Assembly (NCBI RefSeq): GCF_028462495.1
Contig: NZ_JAQOWX010000001.1
Location: forward strand, 98,643 to 162,642
Source: Roseateles_E sp005503085
GTDB taxonomy: Bacteria > Pseudomonadota > Gammaproteobacteria > Burkholderiales > Burkholderiaceae_C
Reading direction: 5' to 3'
Length of the DNA: 64,000 nt
The translations under genes were made by a program, and so were the position numbers. Within the stretch, counting starts at the first letter, position 1. Each line of letters begins with the position of its first letter. Positions 16,646 to 26,804 of this stretch are shown here, in pieces. The notes under the pieces were generated by a model. That model saw only the letters and a program-made list of their open reading frames with translations. It was not told the origin of the DNA and did not search any database.

Positions 16646-18502
16646 TTACATCTGTTCGATATTGCGGCCGGTCAGCGCCTGCTGAATGCCACGATTCATG
16701 CGCTCGGCAGCGAAGGCTTCGGTGCCCTTGGCCAGGGTCTCGACGGCCGCATTGATCGCGTCCGCGTCCTCGCCTTCGGCGGCCAGGGCCAGCTGCTTCA
16801 GCAGCTCGGCTACGGCGGCGCGCTGCGCCTCGTCCAGCAGATCGCCATCGGCCGCCAGCGCCGACTGCGTGGCCAGCGTCATGCGCTCGGCCTCGACACG
16901 GGCCTCACGCAGCTTGCGCGCCTGCATATCCGATTCGGCGCTGGCAAAACCGTCCTTCAGCATGCCGGCGATCCGATCGTCCGACAGGCCGTAGCTCGGC
17001 TTGACCTGAACCGCCGCCTCGACACCCGAGCCCAGCTCCTTGGCCGAGACGCTCAGCAAGCCGTCGGCATCGACCTGGAAGGTGACGCGGATGCGCGCGG
17101 CGCCGGCCACCATGGCCGGGATGCCGCGCAGCTCGAAGCGCGCCAGCGAACGGCACTCGCTGACCAGCTCGCGCTCACCCTGCAAGACATGGACCGCCAT
17201 CGCGGTCTGCCCGTCCTTGAAGGTCGTGAAGTCCTGCGCCTTGGCGACCGGAATCGTCGCATTGCGCTCGATGATGCGCTCGACCAGACCACCCATGGTC
17301 TCCAGACCCAGCGACAGCGGAATCACATCCAGCAGCAGGATCTCGCCATCGGCCGCATTGCCGGCCAGCTGATTGGCCTGGATGGCCGCCCCCAGCGCGA
17401 CAACCTCGTCGGGATTCAGGTTCGTCAAAACCTCACGGCCGAACAGCTGACCGACCGCCGCGCGCACGCCGGGCATGCGGGTCGAACCGCCGACCATCAC
17501 CGTGCCCTGCACCTCCTCGGCCTTCAGCCTGGCGTCGCGCAGCACCCGCTTGACGGCGGCCAGCGTCTTGTCGACCAAGGGCTTGGTCAGCGCATCGAAC
17601 TGCTCGCGGCTGAGCGCGACATCGAGCGCGCCCGCATCCAGCGCGCACTGCAGCCGGGTCTGCGGCGCATCGGACAACGCCTCCTTGGCCAGGCGCGCGG
17701 CCATCAGCACCGCACGCTTGTCATGCGCGCTGACGGTCTCCAGCCCGGCTTCGACCAGCGCCCAGTCGGCCAGCAGGCGATCGAAGTCGTCGCCGCCCAG
17801 GGCCGCATCGCCGCCGGTCGCCACCACCTCGAAGACACCGCGCGTCAGGCGCAGCAGCGAGATGTCGAAGGTGCCGCCACCGAGGTCGTAGACCGCGTAC
17901 AAGCCCTCGCTGGCATTGTCCAGGCCATAGGCGATGGCCGCAGCGGTGGGCTCGTTGATGAGGCGCAGCACATTCAGGCCGGCCAGTTGAGCGGCATCCT
18001 TGGTGGCCTGGCGCTGGGCATCGTCGAAATAGGCCGGCACCGTGATCACGGCACCGAAGATGTCGTCGGCAAAGCTGTCCTCGGCACGGAAGCGCAAGGT
18101 CGCCAGAATCTCGGCCGAGACCTCGACCGGCGACTTCAGGCCGTCGCGCGTCGCGATCGACAGCATGCCCGGCGTATCCTCGAAGCGGTAAGGCAGCTTG
18201 TCGCGGTTGGCGACATCAGCCAGCGAGCGGCCCATGAAGCGCTTGACCGAGACGATGGTGTTCTCCGGATCGTCAGCTTGGGACGCGAAGGCGGCCGCGC
18301 CGATCTGGCGCCGCCCTTCCTCCAGATAACGCACGGCCGAGGGCAGGATGACGCGCCCCTGCTCGTCCGGCAGGCACTCGGCCACGCCATGGCGCACCGA
18401 GGCCACCAGCGAGTGGGTTGTGCCCAGGTCGATGCCCACCGCGATGCGGCGCTCATGCGGGTTGGGCGATTGCCCGGGTTCGGAAATCTGCAACAAAGCC
18501 AT
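16646..18502 (-). CDS. hscA: Fe-S cluster assembly chaperone HscA (Hsp70 family)
   Basis: Specialised Hsp70 that binds the LPPVK motif of IscU and drives cluster release with HscB. The ATPase domain shows VGIDLGTTHSLVA at the start, VITVPAYFDDAQRQATKDAA, and YDLGGGTFDISLL. The substrate-binding half has the LLLDVIPLSLGLETMGG linker region. Length 618 aa matches HscA rather than DnaK (about 640). The gap to hscB is 2 bp. Confidence 0.96.
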   Translation of the reverse strand: MALLQISEPGQSPNPHERRIAVGIDLGTTHSLVASVRHGVAECLPDEQGRVILPSAVRYLEEGRRQIGAAAFASQADDPENTIVSVKRFMGRSLADVANRDKLPYRFEDTPGMLSIATRDGLKSPVEVSAEILATLRFRAEDSFADDIFGAVITVPAYFDDAQRQATKDAAQLAGLNVLRLINEPTAAAIAYGLDNASEGLYAVYDLGGGTFDISLLRLTRGVFEVVATGGDAALGGDDFDRLLADWALVEAGLETVSAHDKRAVLMAARLAKEALSDAPQTRLQCALDAGALDVALSREQFDALTKPLVDKTLAAVKRVLRDARLKAEEVQGTVMVGGSTRMPGVRAAVGQLFGREVLTNLNPDEVVALGAAIQANQLAGNAADGEILLLDVIPLSLGLETMGGLVERIIERNATIPVAKAQDFTTFKDGQTAMAVHVLQGERELVSECRSLARFELRGIPAMVAGAARIRVTFQVDADGLLSVSAKELGSGVEAAVQVKPSYGLSDDRIAGMLKDGFASAESDMQARKLREARVEAERMTLATQSALAADGDLLDEAQRAAVAELLKQLALAAEGEDADAINAAVETLAKGTEAFAAERMNRGIQQALTGRNIEQM

Positions 18503-18504
18503 TT

Positions 18505-19023
18505 TTACTGTCCTAGGGCGTCCAGCCTCTTGTCGATATCGGCACGGAATCGGGCGATGAACATCAGGGCCCGGACCTGCTCGGCCGCCGCCGGCGCGTC
18601 GTCCGCCTCATCGAGCAGGCGCTGCACATCGGCCAGCAAGCCGCGCTCGCGCTGCGCGACCTCGGCATCCAGGGCCTCGACCGCAGCCAGGCCTTCCGCC
18701 TCGTCCAAGGCCTCGCGCCAACTCATCTGCTCCATCAAGAAGGCCGTCGGCATGCGGGTGTTCTCGTTGACCAGCAGCGGCACGCCGCGCAACTCGCACA
18801 GATAGGCGGCGCGCTGGAGCGGGTCGCGCAAGCGCTGGTAGGCCTCATTGACGCGCACGGCCCATTGCATCGCCAGCCGCTGCGACGATGCGCCCTCGGC
18901 GGCGAACTTGTCGGGATGAACCTGGGCCTGCAAGGCCTTCCAGCGCGCATCGATCTCGACACGCTCTTGGGCCTGGCGCTCGGGCAGGCCAAACAGCTTG
19001 AAGTCGTTGTCGTCGAGTCGCAT
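18505..19023 (-). CDS. hscB: Fe-S cluster assembly co-chaperone HscB
   Basis: J-domain protein that delivers IscU to HscA. The J-domain HPD motif is at residues 36-38 (AQVHPDKFA), followed by QRLAMQWAVRVNEAYQRLRDPLQRAAYL typical of HscB; the C-terminal half is the helical IscU-binding bundle. 172 aa. It sits 75 bp after iscA, the largest gap inside the operon. Confidence 0.95.
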   Translation of the reverse strand: MRLDDNDFKLFGLPERQAQERVEIDARWKALQAQVHPDKFAAEGASSQRLAMQWAVRVNEAYQRLRDPLQRAAYLCELRGVPLLVNENTRMPTAFLMEQMSWREALDEAEGLAAVEALDAEVAQRERGLLADVQRLLDEADDAPAAAEQVRALMFIARFRADIDKRLDALGQ

Positions 19024-19098
19024 GCGATGAAGCTTGTTTACAAAACAGCCAAGAAAAAAGCGCGGCTGATGGCCGCGCCCTGCGATGGAGCCGCGATT

Positions 19099-19422
19099 TT
19101 AGACGCGGAAGGATTCACCGCAGCCGCAGCGGTCTTTCTCGCGCGGGTTGCGAAACTTGAAGCCCTCGTTGAGGCCTTCGCGCACGAAATCCAGCTCGGT
19201 GCCTTCCAGATAGGGCAGGCTTTTGGGGTCGATCAGGATCTTCACACCATGACCCTCGAAGATCACATCCTCCGGCGTCACATCGTCGGCGTACTCGAGC
19301 TTGTAGGCCAGGCCCGAGCAGCCAGTGGTCTTGACGCCCAGACGCACGCCCACGCCGCGCCCGCGTTTGGCGATATAGCGCGTCACATGGCGCGCGGCCG
19401 CCTCGGTCAGAGTCACAGACAT
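19099..19422 (-). CDS. iscA: Iron-sulfur cluster assembly protein IscA
   Basis: A-type carrier for iron or Fe-S clusters. The three conserved cysteines are present: the first in KTTGCSGLAYKLEY and the pair in the C-terminal CGCGESF. Length 107 aa. Encoded 12 bp after iscU. Confidence 0.96.
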   Translation of the reverse strand: MSVTLTEAAARHVTRYIAKRGRGVGVRLGVKTTGCSGLAYKLEYADDVTPEDVIFEGHGVKILIDPKSLPYLEGTELDFVREGLNEGFKFRNPREKDRCGCGESFRV

Positions 19423-19434
19423 GCTGCTGATCCC

Positions 19435-19821
19435 TTACTGCGTGTGCTTGGCGCGGTAGTCATCGACCGCAGCCTTGATCGCGTCTTCGGCCAGGATGGA
19501 GCAGTGGATCTTCACCGGCGGCAAGGCCAGCTCTTCGGCGATCAAGGTGTTCTTGATCTCCAGCGCCTGGTCCAGCGTCTTGCCCTTGACCCACTCGGTC
19601 ACCAGCGAGCTCGAGGCGATCGCCGAGCCGCAGCCATAGGTCTTGAACTTGGCATCCTCGATCAGCCCGGTGGCCGGGTTGACCTTGATCTGCAGCTTCA
19701 TCACATCGCCGCAGGCCGGCGCGCCGACCATGCCGGTGCCGACCGAATCGTCGCCCTTCTCGAAGGCGCCGACATTGCGGGGGTTTTCGTAGTGATCAAC
19801 AACTTTTTCACTGTAGGCCAT
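19435..19821 (-). CDS. iscU: Iron-sulfur cluster scaffold IscU
   Basis: Scaffold on which IscS assembles 2Fe-2S clusters. The ligand residues are visible: APACGDVM (Cys with the nearby Asp), the second Cys in TYGCGSAIAS, and the HCS pair after the LPPVK motif that HscA recognises. 128 aa, full length. It follows iscS by 27 bp. Confidence 0.97.
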   Translation of the reverse strand: MAYSEKVVDHYENPRNVGAFEKGDDSVGTGMVGAPACGDVMKLQIKVNPATGLIEDAKFKTYGCGSAIASSSLVTEWVKGKTLDQALEIKNTLIAEELALPPVKIHCSILAEDAIKAAVDDYRAKHTQ

Positions 19822-19848
19822 GATTGTTCTCCAACGTATTTCTGAGGT

Positions 19849-21069
19849 TCAGTGGGCGGTCCACTGGATCGTGCTGATGTCTATGCCATCCTTGTACATA
19901 TCCCACAGTGGCGATAGCTCACGCAGCTTGGCGACGCGGTCCTTCAGGACCGTCACCGCATAGTCGATCTCTTCAACCGTCGTGAAGCGGCCGATGGTCA
20001 TGCGCAGCGAGGAGTGCGCAAGCTCATCGCTGCGGCCCAGCGCGCGCAAGACATAACTGGGCTCCAGACTGGCCGAGGTGCAGGCCGAGCCGGACGACAC
20101 CGCCAGCCCCTTGACGCCCATGATCAGCGACTCGCCTTCCACATAGTTGAAGGAGATGTTCAGGTTATGCGGCACGCGCTGCGCCAGATCGCCGTTGACG
20201 AACACCTGCTCGATGCCGCTGAGGCCGTCCAGCAGACGCTGGTGCAGCATGCGGATGCGAGCGCCCTCCTCGGCCATCTCGTTCTTGGCGATCTCGAAAG
20301 CCAGGCCCATGCCGACGATCTGGTGGGTGGCCAAGGTACCCGAGCGCATGCCGCGCTCATGGCCGCCACCGTGCATCTGGGCTTCCAGACGCACACGCGG
20401 CTTGCGGCGCACGAACAGCGCGCCGATACCCTTGGGGCCATAGGTCTTGTGCGAGGCCAGGCTCATCAGATCGATGGGCAGCTGGGTCACATCGATCGCG
20501 ATCTTGCCGGTGGCCTGGGCCGCATCGACATGGAAGATGATGCCCTTCTCGCGGCAGATATTGCCGATCGCGATCACATCCTGGATCACGCCGATCTCGT
20601 TGTTCACAAACAGCACCGAGGCCAGAATGGTGTCAGGCCGCAGCGCGGCCTTGAACTTGTCCAGATCCAGCAGGCCGTTTTCCTGCACATCCAGATAGGT
20701 GACCTCAAAGCCTTGGCGCTCCAGCTCGCGGCATGTGTCCAGCGTGGCCTTGTGCTCGGTCTTCAGGGTGATGATGTGCTTGCCGCGCGTCTTGTAGAAC
20801 TGCGCCGCACCCTTGACCGCCAGATTGATCGACTCGGTCGCGCCCGATGTCCAGACGATTTCGCGCGGGTCGGCATTGATCAGCGAGGCCACCTGCTCAC
20901 GGGCCTTCTCGACCGCCGCTTCCGCTTCCCAACCCCAGGCATGGCTGCGCGAGGCCGGATTGCCGAAATGCTCGCGCAACCAGGGGATCATCGCTTCGAC
21001 CACGCGCGGGTCCACCGGCGTCGTCGCGCCGTAATCCAGAGAGATGGGGACGTGGGGCGTCATGTCCAT
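19849..21069 (-). CDS. iscS: Cysteine desulfurase IscS
   Basis: PLP enzyme that removes sulfur from cysteine for Fe-S clusters and tRNA thiolation. The PLP lysine is in SLASHKTYGPKGIG and the persulfide cysteine in the loop SSGSACTSASLEPSYVL. The group I desulfurase length of 406 aa is obtained from the ATG at 21069 (MDMTPHVPISLDYGATTPVD); an ATG two codons later is also possible and the longer frame adds an atypical extension. The gap to iscR is 28 bp. Confidence 0.96.
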   Translation of the reverse strand: MDMTPHVPISLDYGATTPVDPRVVEAMIPWLREHFGNPASRSHAWGWEAEAAVEKAREQVASLINADPREIVWTSGATESINLAVKGAAQFYKTRGKHIITLKTEHKATLDTCRELERQGFEVTYLDVQENGLLDLDKFKAALRPDTILASVLFVNNEIGVIQDVIAIGNICREKGIIFHVDAAQATGKIAIDVTQLPIDLMSLASHKTYGPKGIGALFVRRKPRVRLEAQMHGGGHERGMRSGTLATHQIVGMGLAFEIAKNEMAEEGARIRMLHQRLLDGLSGIEQVFVNGDLAQRVPHNLNISFNYVEGESLIMGVKGLAVSSGSACTSASLEPSYVLRALGRSDELAHSSLRMTIGRFTTVEEIDYAVTVLKDRVAKLRELSPLWDMYKDGIDISTIQWTAH

Positions 21070-21097
21070 GAGATGCGACTGCTTTTGATTTGTTGGA

Positions 21098-21631
21098 TTA
21101 CTTGTTGAAGGCGTTGCCGAGGGCAAACACCGAATTCGGCGCGGTGATGCGGATGGGCTTGACCACCGGCGTCGTCGAGATCGCCCGCTTGATCGGCGCT
21201 TCCTCTATCGTGACGCCCTTGGCCAACTGGTCCTCGACCAGCTTGCGCAGCGACACCGAGTCGAGATACTCGATCATCTTGGCGTTCAGACTGGTCCAGA
21301 GCTCATGCGTGATGCATTTGCCGGTGTCCTCGCCCATGCAGTTTTCCTTGCCGCCGCAGCCGGTCGCATCGATCGGCTCATCGACCGCGACGATGATGTC
21401 GGCCACCGTGATCTCGTCGGACTTGCGGCCCAGCGAGTAACCGCCGCCGGGTCCACGCGTGCTTTCGACCAACTCGTGCCGGCGCAGCTTGCCGAACAGC
21501 TGTTCCAGATAGGACAGCGAGATCTGCTGGCGTTGGCTGATCGCCGCCAGCGCGACCGGGCCGCCGTTTTCACGCAGCGCCAAATCGATCATCGCGGTGA
21601 CAGCGAATCGACCTTTGGTTGTGAGACGCAT
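21098..21631 (-). CDS. iscR: Fe-S cluster-dependent transcriptional regulator IscR
   Basis: Rrf2-family regulator that represses the isc operon when it carries a 2Fe-2S cluster. Begins MRLTTKGRFAVTAMIDLAL, with a winged helix and Cys92, Cys98 and Cys106 plus His109 as likely ligands. The start at 21631 has AAGGAG upstream. First gene of the isc operon, so autoregulation is expected. Confidence 0.95.
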   Translation of the reverse strand: MRLTTKGRFAVTAMIDLALRENGGPVALAAISQRQQISLSYLEQLFGKLRRHELVESTRGPGGGYSLGRKSDEITVADIIVAVDEPIDATGCGGKENCMGEDTGKCITHELWTSLNAKMIEYLDSVSLRKLVEDQLAKGVTIEEAPIKRAISTTPVVKPIRITAPNSVFALGNAFNK

Positions 21632-21737
21632 GAGACTCTCCTTCGGTCCAACAGACCATGGGGCGGTACAACAACAAAACCAGCAAGCTGAGCGACCCGG
21701 CACCCGCCCGGCGCGGGGGTTAACCCTTGGGTATGCC

Positions 21738-21752
21738 TGAGCATTTTACTCA
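21738..21752 (-). promoter_or_regulatory. Candidate IscR operator upstream of iscR
   Basis: TGAG-N7-CTCA (21738-21752), extended on the minus strand to TTGAGTAAAATGCTCAGGCAT, is an imperfect palindrome about 110 bp before iscR. It resembles the type 1 IscR sites that overlap isc promoters (a TTGACT-like half, A/T centre, then an AGTC/CTC-like half). A matching -10 was not found, so the assignment is tentative. Confidence 0.35.
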
Positions 21753-21824
21753 ATTATTAAGACGCTTGCTGGGCGCGCTCCCGGGCGCCCCGCGCTGGCG
21801 CGCCGAAGCGCCGCTATCTGACCG

Positions 21825-23957
<2,133 letters not shown>

Positions 23958-24043
23958 CGGGGTTTCCCAGGACTCGGGCCGCAAGCCCTCTAGAATTCAC
24001 GGGCTTGCGCATCATCAACAGCCCGACAGGGTAGCGCAGGCGC

Positions 24044-24061
24044 CGTTCGATTGTTCGAACG
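24044..24061. promoter_or_regulatory. Inverted repeat upstream of the aminotransferase gene
   Basis: CGTTCGA-TTGT-TCGAACG is a perfect 7-bp inverted repeat with a 4-bp spacer, 32 bp before the aminotransferase start and about 90 bp from the uvrB start. It could be an operator for an unknown regulator or a short leader hairpin. Confidence 0.4.
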
Positions 24062-24093
24062 CTCTTGCCACCGTCATGTCAGGAAAGCCGTCC

Positions 24094-25296
24094 ATGTCCT
24101 TGTTTGCCGCCGTCGAAATGGCCCCCCGCGACCCCATCCTGGGTCTGAACGAGCAGTTCAACGCCGATACCAACCCCGCCAAGGTGAATCTGGGGGTCGG
24201 CGTCTACTACGACGAGAACGGCAAGCTGCCCCTGCTGAAGTGCGTGGCCCAGGCCGAGGCCGCGATGCAGGCCGACCCGAAGGCGCGCGGTTATCTGCCG
24301 ATCGACGGCATCGCCGCCTATGACAAGGCCGTGCAAGGCCTGGTGTTCGGTTCTGAGAGTGCCATTCTGGCGGCCAAGCGTGTGGCCACCGTGCAGGCCA
24401 TCGGCGGCACCGGCGGACTGAAGATAGGTGCCGACTTCCTGAAGCGCCTGAACCCCGGCGCCACCGTGCTGATCTCCGACCCCAGCTGGGAGAACCACCG
24501 CGCGCTGTTCACCAACGCCGGCTTCCCGGTTCAGACCTACCCTTATTACGATGCCGCCAAGCTGGGCATCAACTTCGACGGCATGCTGGCCGCGCTGAAC
24601 GGCGCCAGCGCCGGCACCGTGGTCGTGCTGCACGCCTGCTGCCACAACCCGACCGGCTATGACCTGAGCCCCGCCCCATGGGACCAGGTCGTCGCCACCG
24701 TCAAGGCGCGGGGCCTGGTCGCCTTTCGGGACAGGGCCTACCAGGGCTTCGGCGAAGGCATCGCCGAAGACGGCGCGGTGGTCCAGCAATTCCTCGCCGC
24801 CAATCTGGACTTCTTCGTCTCGACCAGCTTCTCGAAGAGCTTCTCGCTCTACGGCGAGCGCGTCGGTGCGCTAAGCGTGGTCTGCGCCTCGGCCGAGGAG
24901 ACCGCCAAGGTGCTGAGCCAGCTGAAGATCGTGATCCGCACCAACTATTCCAATCCGCCAACCCATGGCGCCCAGGTGGTTGCGAACGTGTTGTCGACCC
25001 CGGCACTGCGCGCGCTCTGGGAAGAGGAGCTGGCCGGCATGCGCTTGCGCATCCGGGCGATGCGCCAGGCGCTGGTCAGCGCGCTGCAAGCTGCCGGCGT
25101 GAGCCAGGATCTGAGCTTTGTGACCCGCCAGAAAGGCATGTTCAGCTATTCCGGCCTGAATGCCGCACAAATGCAGCGACTGCGCAGCGAGTTCGGCATT
25201 TATGGTGTCGATTCGGGCCGCATCTGCGTGGCCGCGCTGAACGAGAAAAACCTGCCGGCTGTCGCTCAGGCGATGGCGGCGGTGCTGCGCGGCTGA
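24094..25296 (+). CDS. Aromatic/aspartate aminotransferase, class I PLP-dependent
   Basis: Transaminase of 400 aa that exchanges amino groups between aspartate or aromatic amino acids and 2-oxoglutarate. Features: the N-terminal VEMAPRDPILGLNEQF and LGVGVYYDENGK typical of the AspC/TyrB family, HACCHNPTGYDL, and the PLP lysine in STSFSKSFSLYGERVG. The ATG at 24094 has AGGAAAG six bases upstream. Odd point: the residues around the Asp that contacts the PLP ring nitrogen read FRDRAYQGF instead of the usual FLDIAYQGF/FLDMAYQGF type. This may be real variation or sequence error. Confidence 0.9.
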   Translation: MSLFAAVEMAPRDPILGLNEQFNADTNPAKVNLGVGVYYDENGKLPLLKCVAQAEAAMQADPKARGYLPIDGIAAYDKAVQGLVFGSESAILAAKRVATVQAIGGTGGLKIGADFLKRLNPGATVLISDPSWENHRALFTNAGFPVQTYPYYDAAKLGINFDGMLAALNGASAGTVVVLHACCHNPTGYDLSPAPWDQVVATVKARGLVAFRDRAYQGFGEGIAEDGAVVQQFLAANLDFFVSTSFSKSFSLYGERVGALSVVCASAEETAKVLSQLKIVIRTNYSNPPTHGAQVVANVLSTPALRALWEEELAGMRLRIRAMRQALVSALQAAGVSQDLSFVTRQKGMFSYSGLNAAQMQRLRSEFGIYGVDSGRICVAALNEKNLPAVAQAMAAVLRG

Positions 25297-25341
25297 CAAT
25301 CTGCCCGCTGGAACGAGTGGGCTTGCGCAGTTTTAACGGCT

Positions 25342-25376
25342 TTGCCACCTGGCAAGTCGCATAATGCTGCACTGCA
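25342..25376 (+). promoter_or_regulatory. Possible phaZ control region
   Basis: The stretch holds the inverted repeat TTGCC-ACCT-GGCAA (25342-25355), a CATAAT -10-like hexamer (25360-25365) and TGCACTGCA (25368-25376). The last resembles the TGCA-rich sites bound by PhaR-type regulators of polyhydroxybutyrate genes. A good -35 is missing. The inverted repeat could also be a weak terminator for the aminotransferase gene. Confidence 0.3.
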
Positions 25377-25380
25377 CCAT

Positions 25381-25553
25381 TTGTTTTGCAGTACTGTCAC
25401 CCCACAAAGCTACCGAGGTCCTCCATGCTGTATCAGCTCTACGAAACCCAGCGCGCGCTGATGAGTNTTGTTTTGCAGTACTGTCACCCCACAAAGCTAC
25501 CGAGGTCCTCCATGCTGTATCAGCTCTACGAAACCCAGCGCGCGCTGATGAGT
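25381..25553. repeat. Perfect 86-bp direct duplication separated by one N
   Basis: Positions 25381-25466 and 25468-25553 are identical over 86 bases, with a single N at 25467 between them. The unit holds the phaZ leader and its first 14 codons. This is best read as two contig ends joined without merging their overlap, not as a biological repeat. Removing one copy and the N restores a normal phaZ start. Confidence 0.9.
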
Positions 25554-26804
25554 CCTTTTGCGGAGTTCGCGGGCGCCTCGGCCAAGCTCTACAGCCATCC
25601 GCTCTCGCCCTTCGCCCACGGCCCGATGGCCCATCGGGTCTCGGCCGGGCTGGATCTGATGCACCGGCTGGCCAAGGACTACGAGAAGCCCGAGTTCGGG
25701 ATTCGCGGCGTCGAAGTCGACGGGATCGAGGTGGCGGTGCAGGAGCTGGTGCCGGTCGAGCTGCCCTTTTGCCGGCTGCTGCGCTTCAAGCGCTACACCG
25801 ATGATCTGGCGGTGCTGGCCAAGATGAAGGACCAGCCCACCGTGCTGGTGGTGGCGCCGCTGTCGGGCCACCACAGCACCCTGCTGCGCGACACCGTGCG
25901 CCAGTTGCTGAAGGACCACAAGGTCTTCATCACCGACTGGACCGATGCGCGCATGGTGCCGCTGGACCAGGGCGCCTTCCATCTGGACGACTACATCGCC
26001 TATGTGCAGCAGTTCATCCGCCATATCGGTGCGGCCGAATGCCATGTGATCTCGGTCTGCCAGCCCACCGTGCCGGTGCTGGCCGCGATCTCGCTGATGG
26101 CGTCGAATGGCGAGACCACGCCGCGCAGCATGACCATGATGGGCGGCCCGATCGACGCCCGCAAGAGCCCCACGGCCGTAAACAATCTGGCGATGAACCG
26201 CAGCTTCAGCTGGTTCGAGACCAATGTGATCTACCGGGTGCCGACCAACTTCCCGGGTGCGCAGCGCGCGGTCTACCCCGGCTTTCTGCAGCACACCGGC
26301 TTTGTCGCGATGAACCCGGACCGGCATCTGAGCTCGCACTACGACTATTTCCTCGATCTGGTGCGCGGCGACGACGACAGCGCCGAGTCGCACCGCCAGT
26401 TCTACGACGAGTACAACGCGGTGCTGGACATGCCGGCCGAGTACTACCTGGACACCATCAAGACCGTGTTCCAGGACTTCGCCCTGGTCAACGGCACCTG
26501 GGAGGTCAAGGGCCAGTTGGTGCGCCCGCAGGACATCCAGGGCACGGCCCTGCTGACCATCGAAGGCGAGCTCGATGACATCTCGGGCGCCGGCCAGACC
26601 CGCGCCGCGCACGAGCTGTGCTCGGGCATTGCACCCGAACATCAATACCATTACGACGCGATCGGTGCCGGCCACTACGGCATCTTCTCGGGCCGCCGCT
26701 GGCGCGAGAAGGTCTACCCCGAGGTGCGCGACTTCATCCTCAAGTACGAGCACCCGGTGACCACGCCTGCGCGCAAGACAACACGGAGCAAGAAGTCCGC
26801 TTGA
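25512..26804 (+). CDS. phaZ: Intracellular polyhydroxyalkanoate depolymerase
   Basis: Mobilises cytoplasmic PHB/PHA granules. Alpha/beta-hydrolase-like protein of 430 aa; the catalytic cysteine of the PhaZ1 group is in HVISVCQPTVPVL, at Cys183 exactly as in the Cupriavidus enzyme, replacing the serine of extracellular depolymerases. The start used is the ATG in the second copy of the 86-bp duplication (MLYQLYETQRALMSPF). The same start in the first copy reads through the N in frame (87 bases added), which is an assembly effect. The Lys/Arg-rich end overlaps the TTG start of rsxB. Confidence 0.92.
   Translation: MLYQLYETQRALMSPFAEFAGASAKLYSHPLSPFAHGPMAHRVSAGLDLMHRLAKDYEKPEFGIRGVEVDGIEVAVQELVPVELPFCRLLRFKRYTDDLAVLAKMKDQPTVLVVAPLSGHHSTLLRDTVRQLLKDHKVFITDWTDARMVPLDQGAFHLDDYIAYVQQFIRHIGAAECHVISVCQPTVPVLAAISLMASNGETTPRSMTMMGGPIDARKSPTAVNNLAMNRSFSWFETNVIYRVPTNFPGAQRAVYPGFLQHTGFVAMNPDRHLSSHYDYFLDLVRGDDDSAESHRQFYDEYNAVLDMPAEYYLDTIKTVFQDFALVNGTWEVKGQLVRPQDIQGTALLTIEGELDDISGAGQTRAAHELCSGIAPEHQYHYDAIGAGHYGIFSGRRWREKVYPEVRDFILKYEHPVTTPARKTTRSKKSA

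Noticed and set aside
23958..24093. SOS (LexA) box before uvrB
   Set aside because: CTGT- and ACAG-like tetramers are present but not with the 8-bp spacing of a LexA site.
25425..25466. Earlier phaZ start codon in the first copy of the 86-bp duplication
   Set aside because: It reads through the N in frame, but the duplication is an assembly artefact, so the extension is not real.
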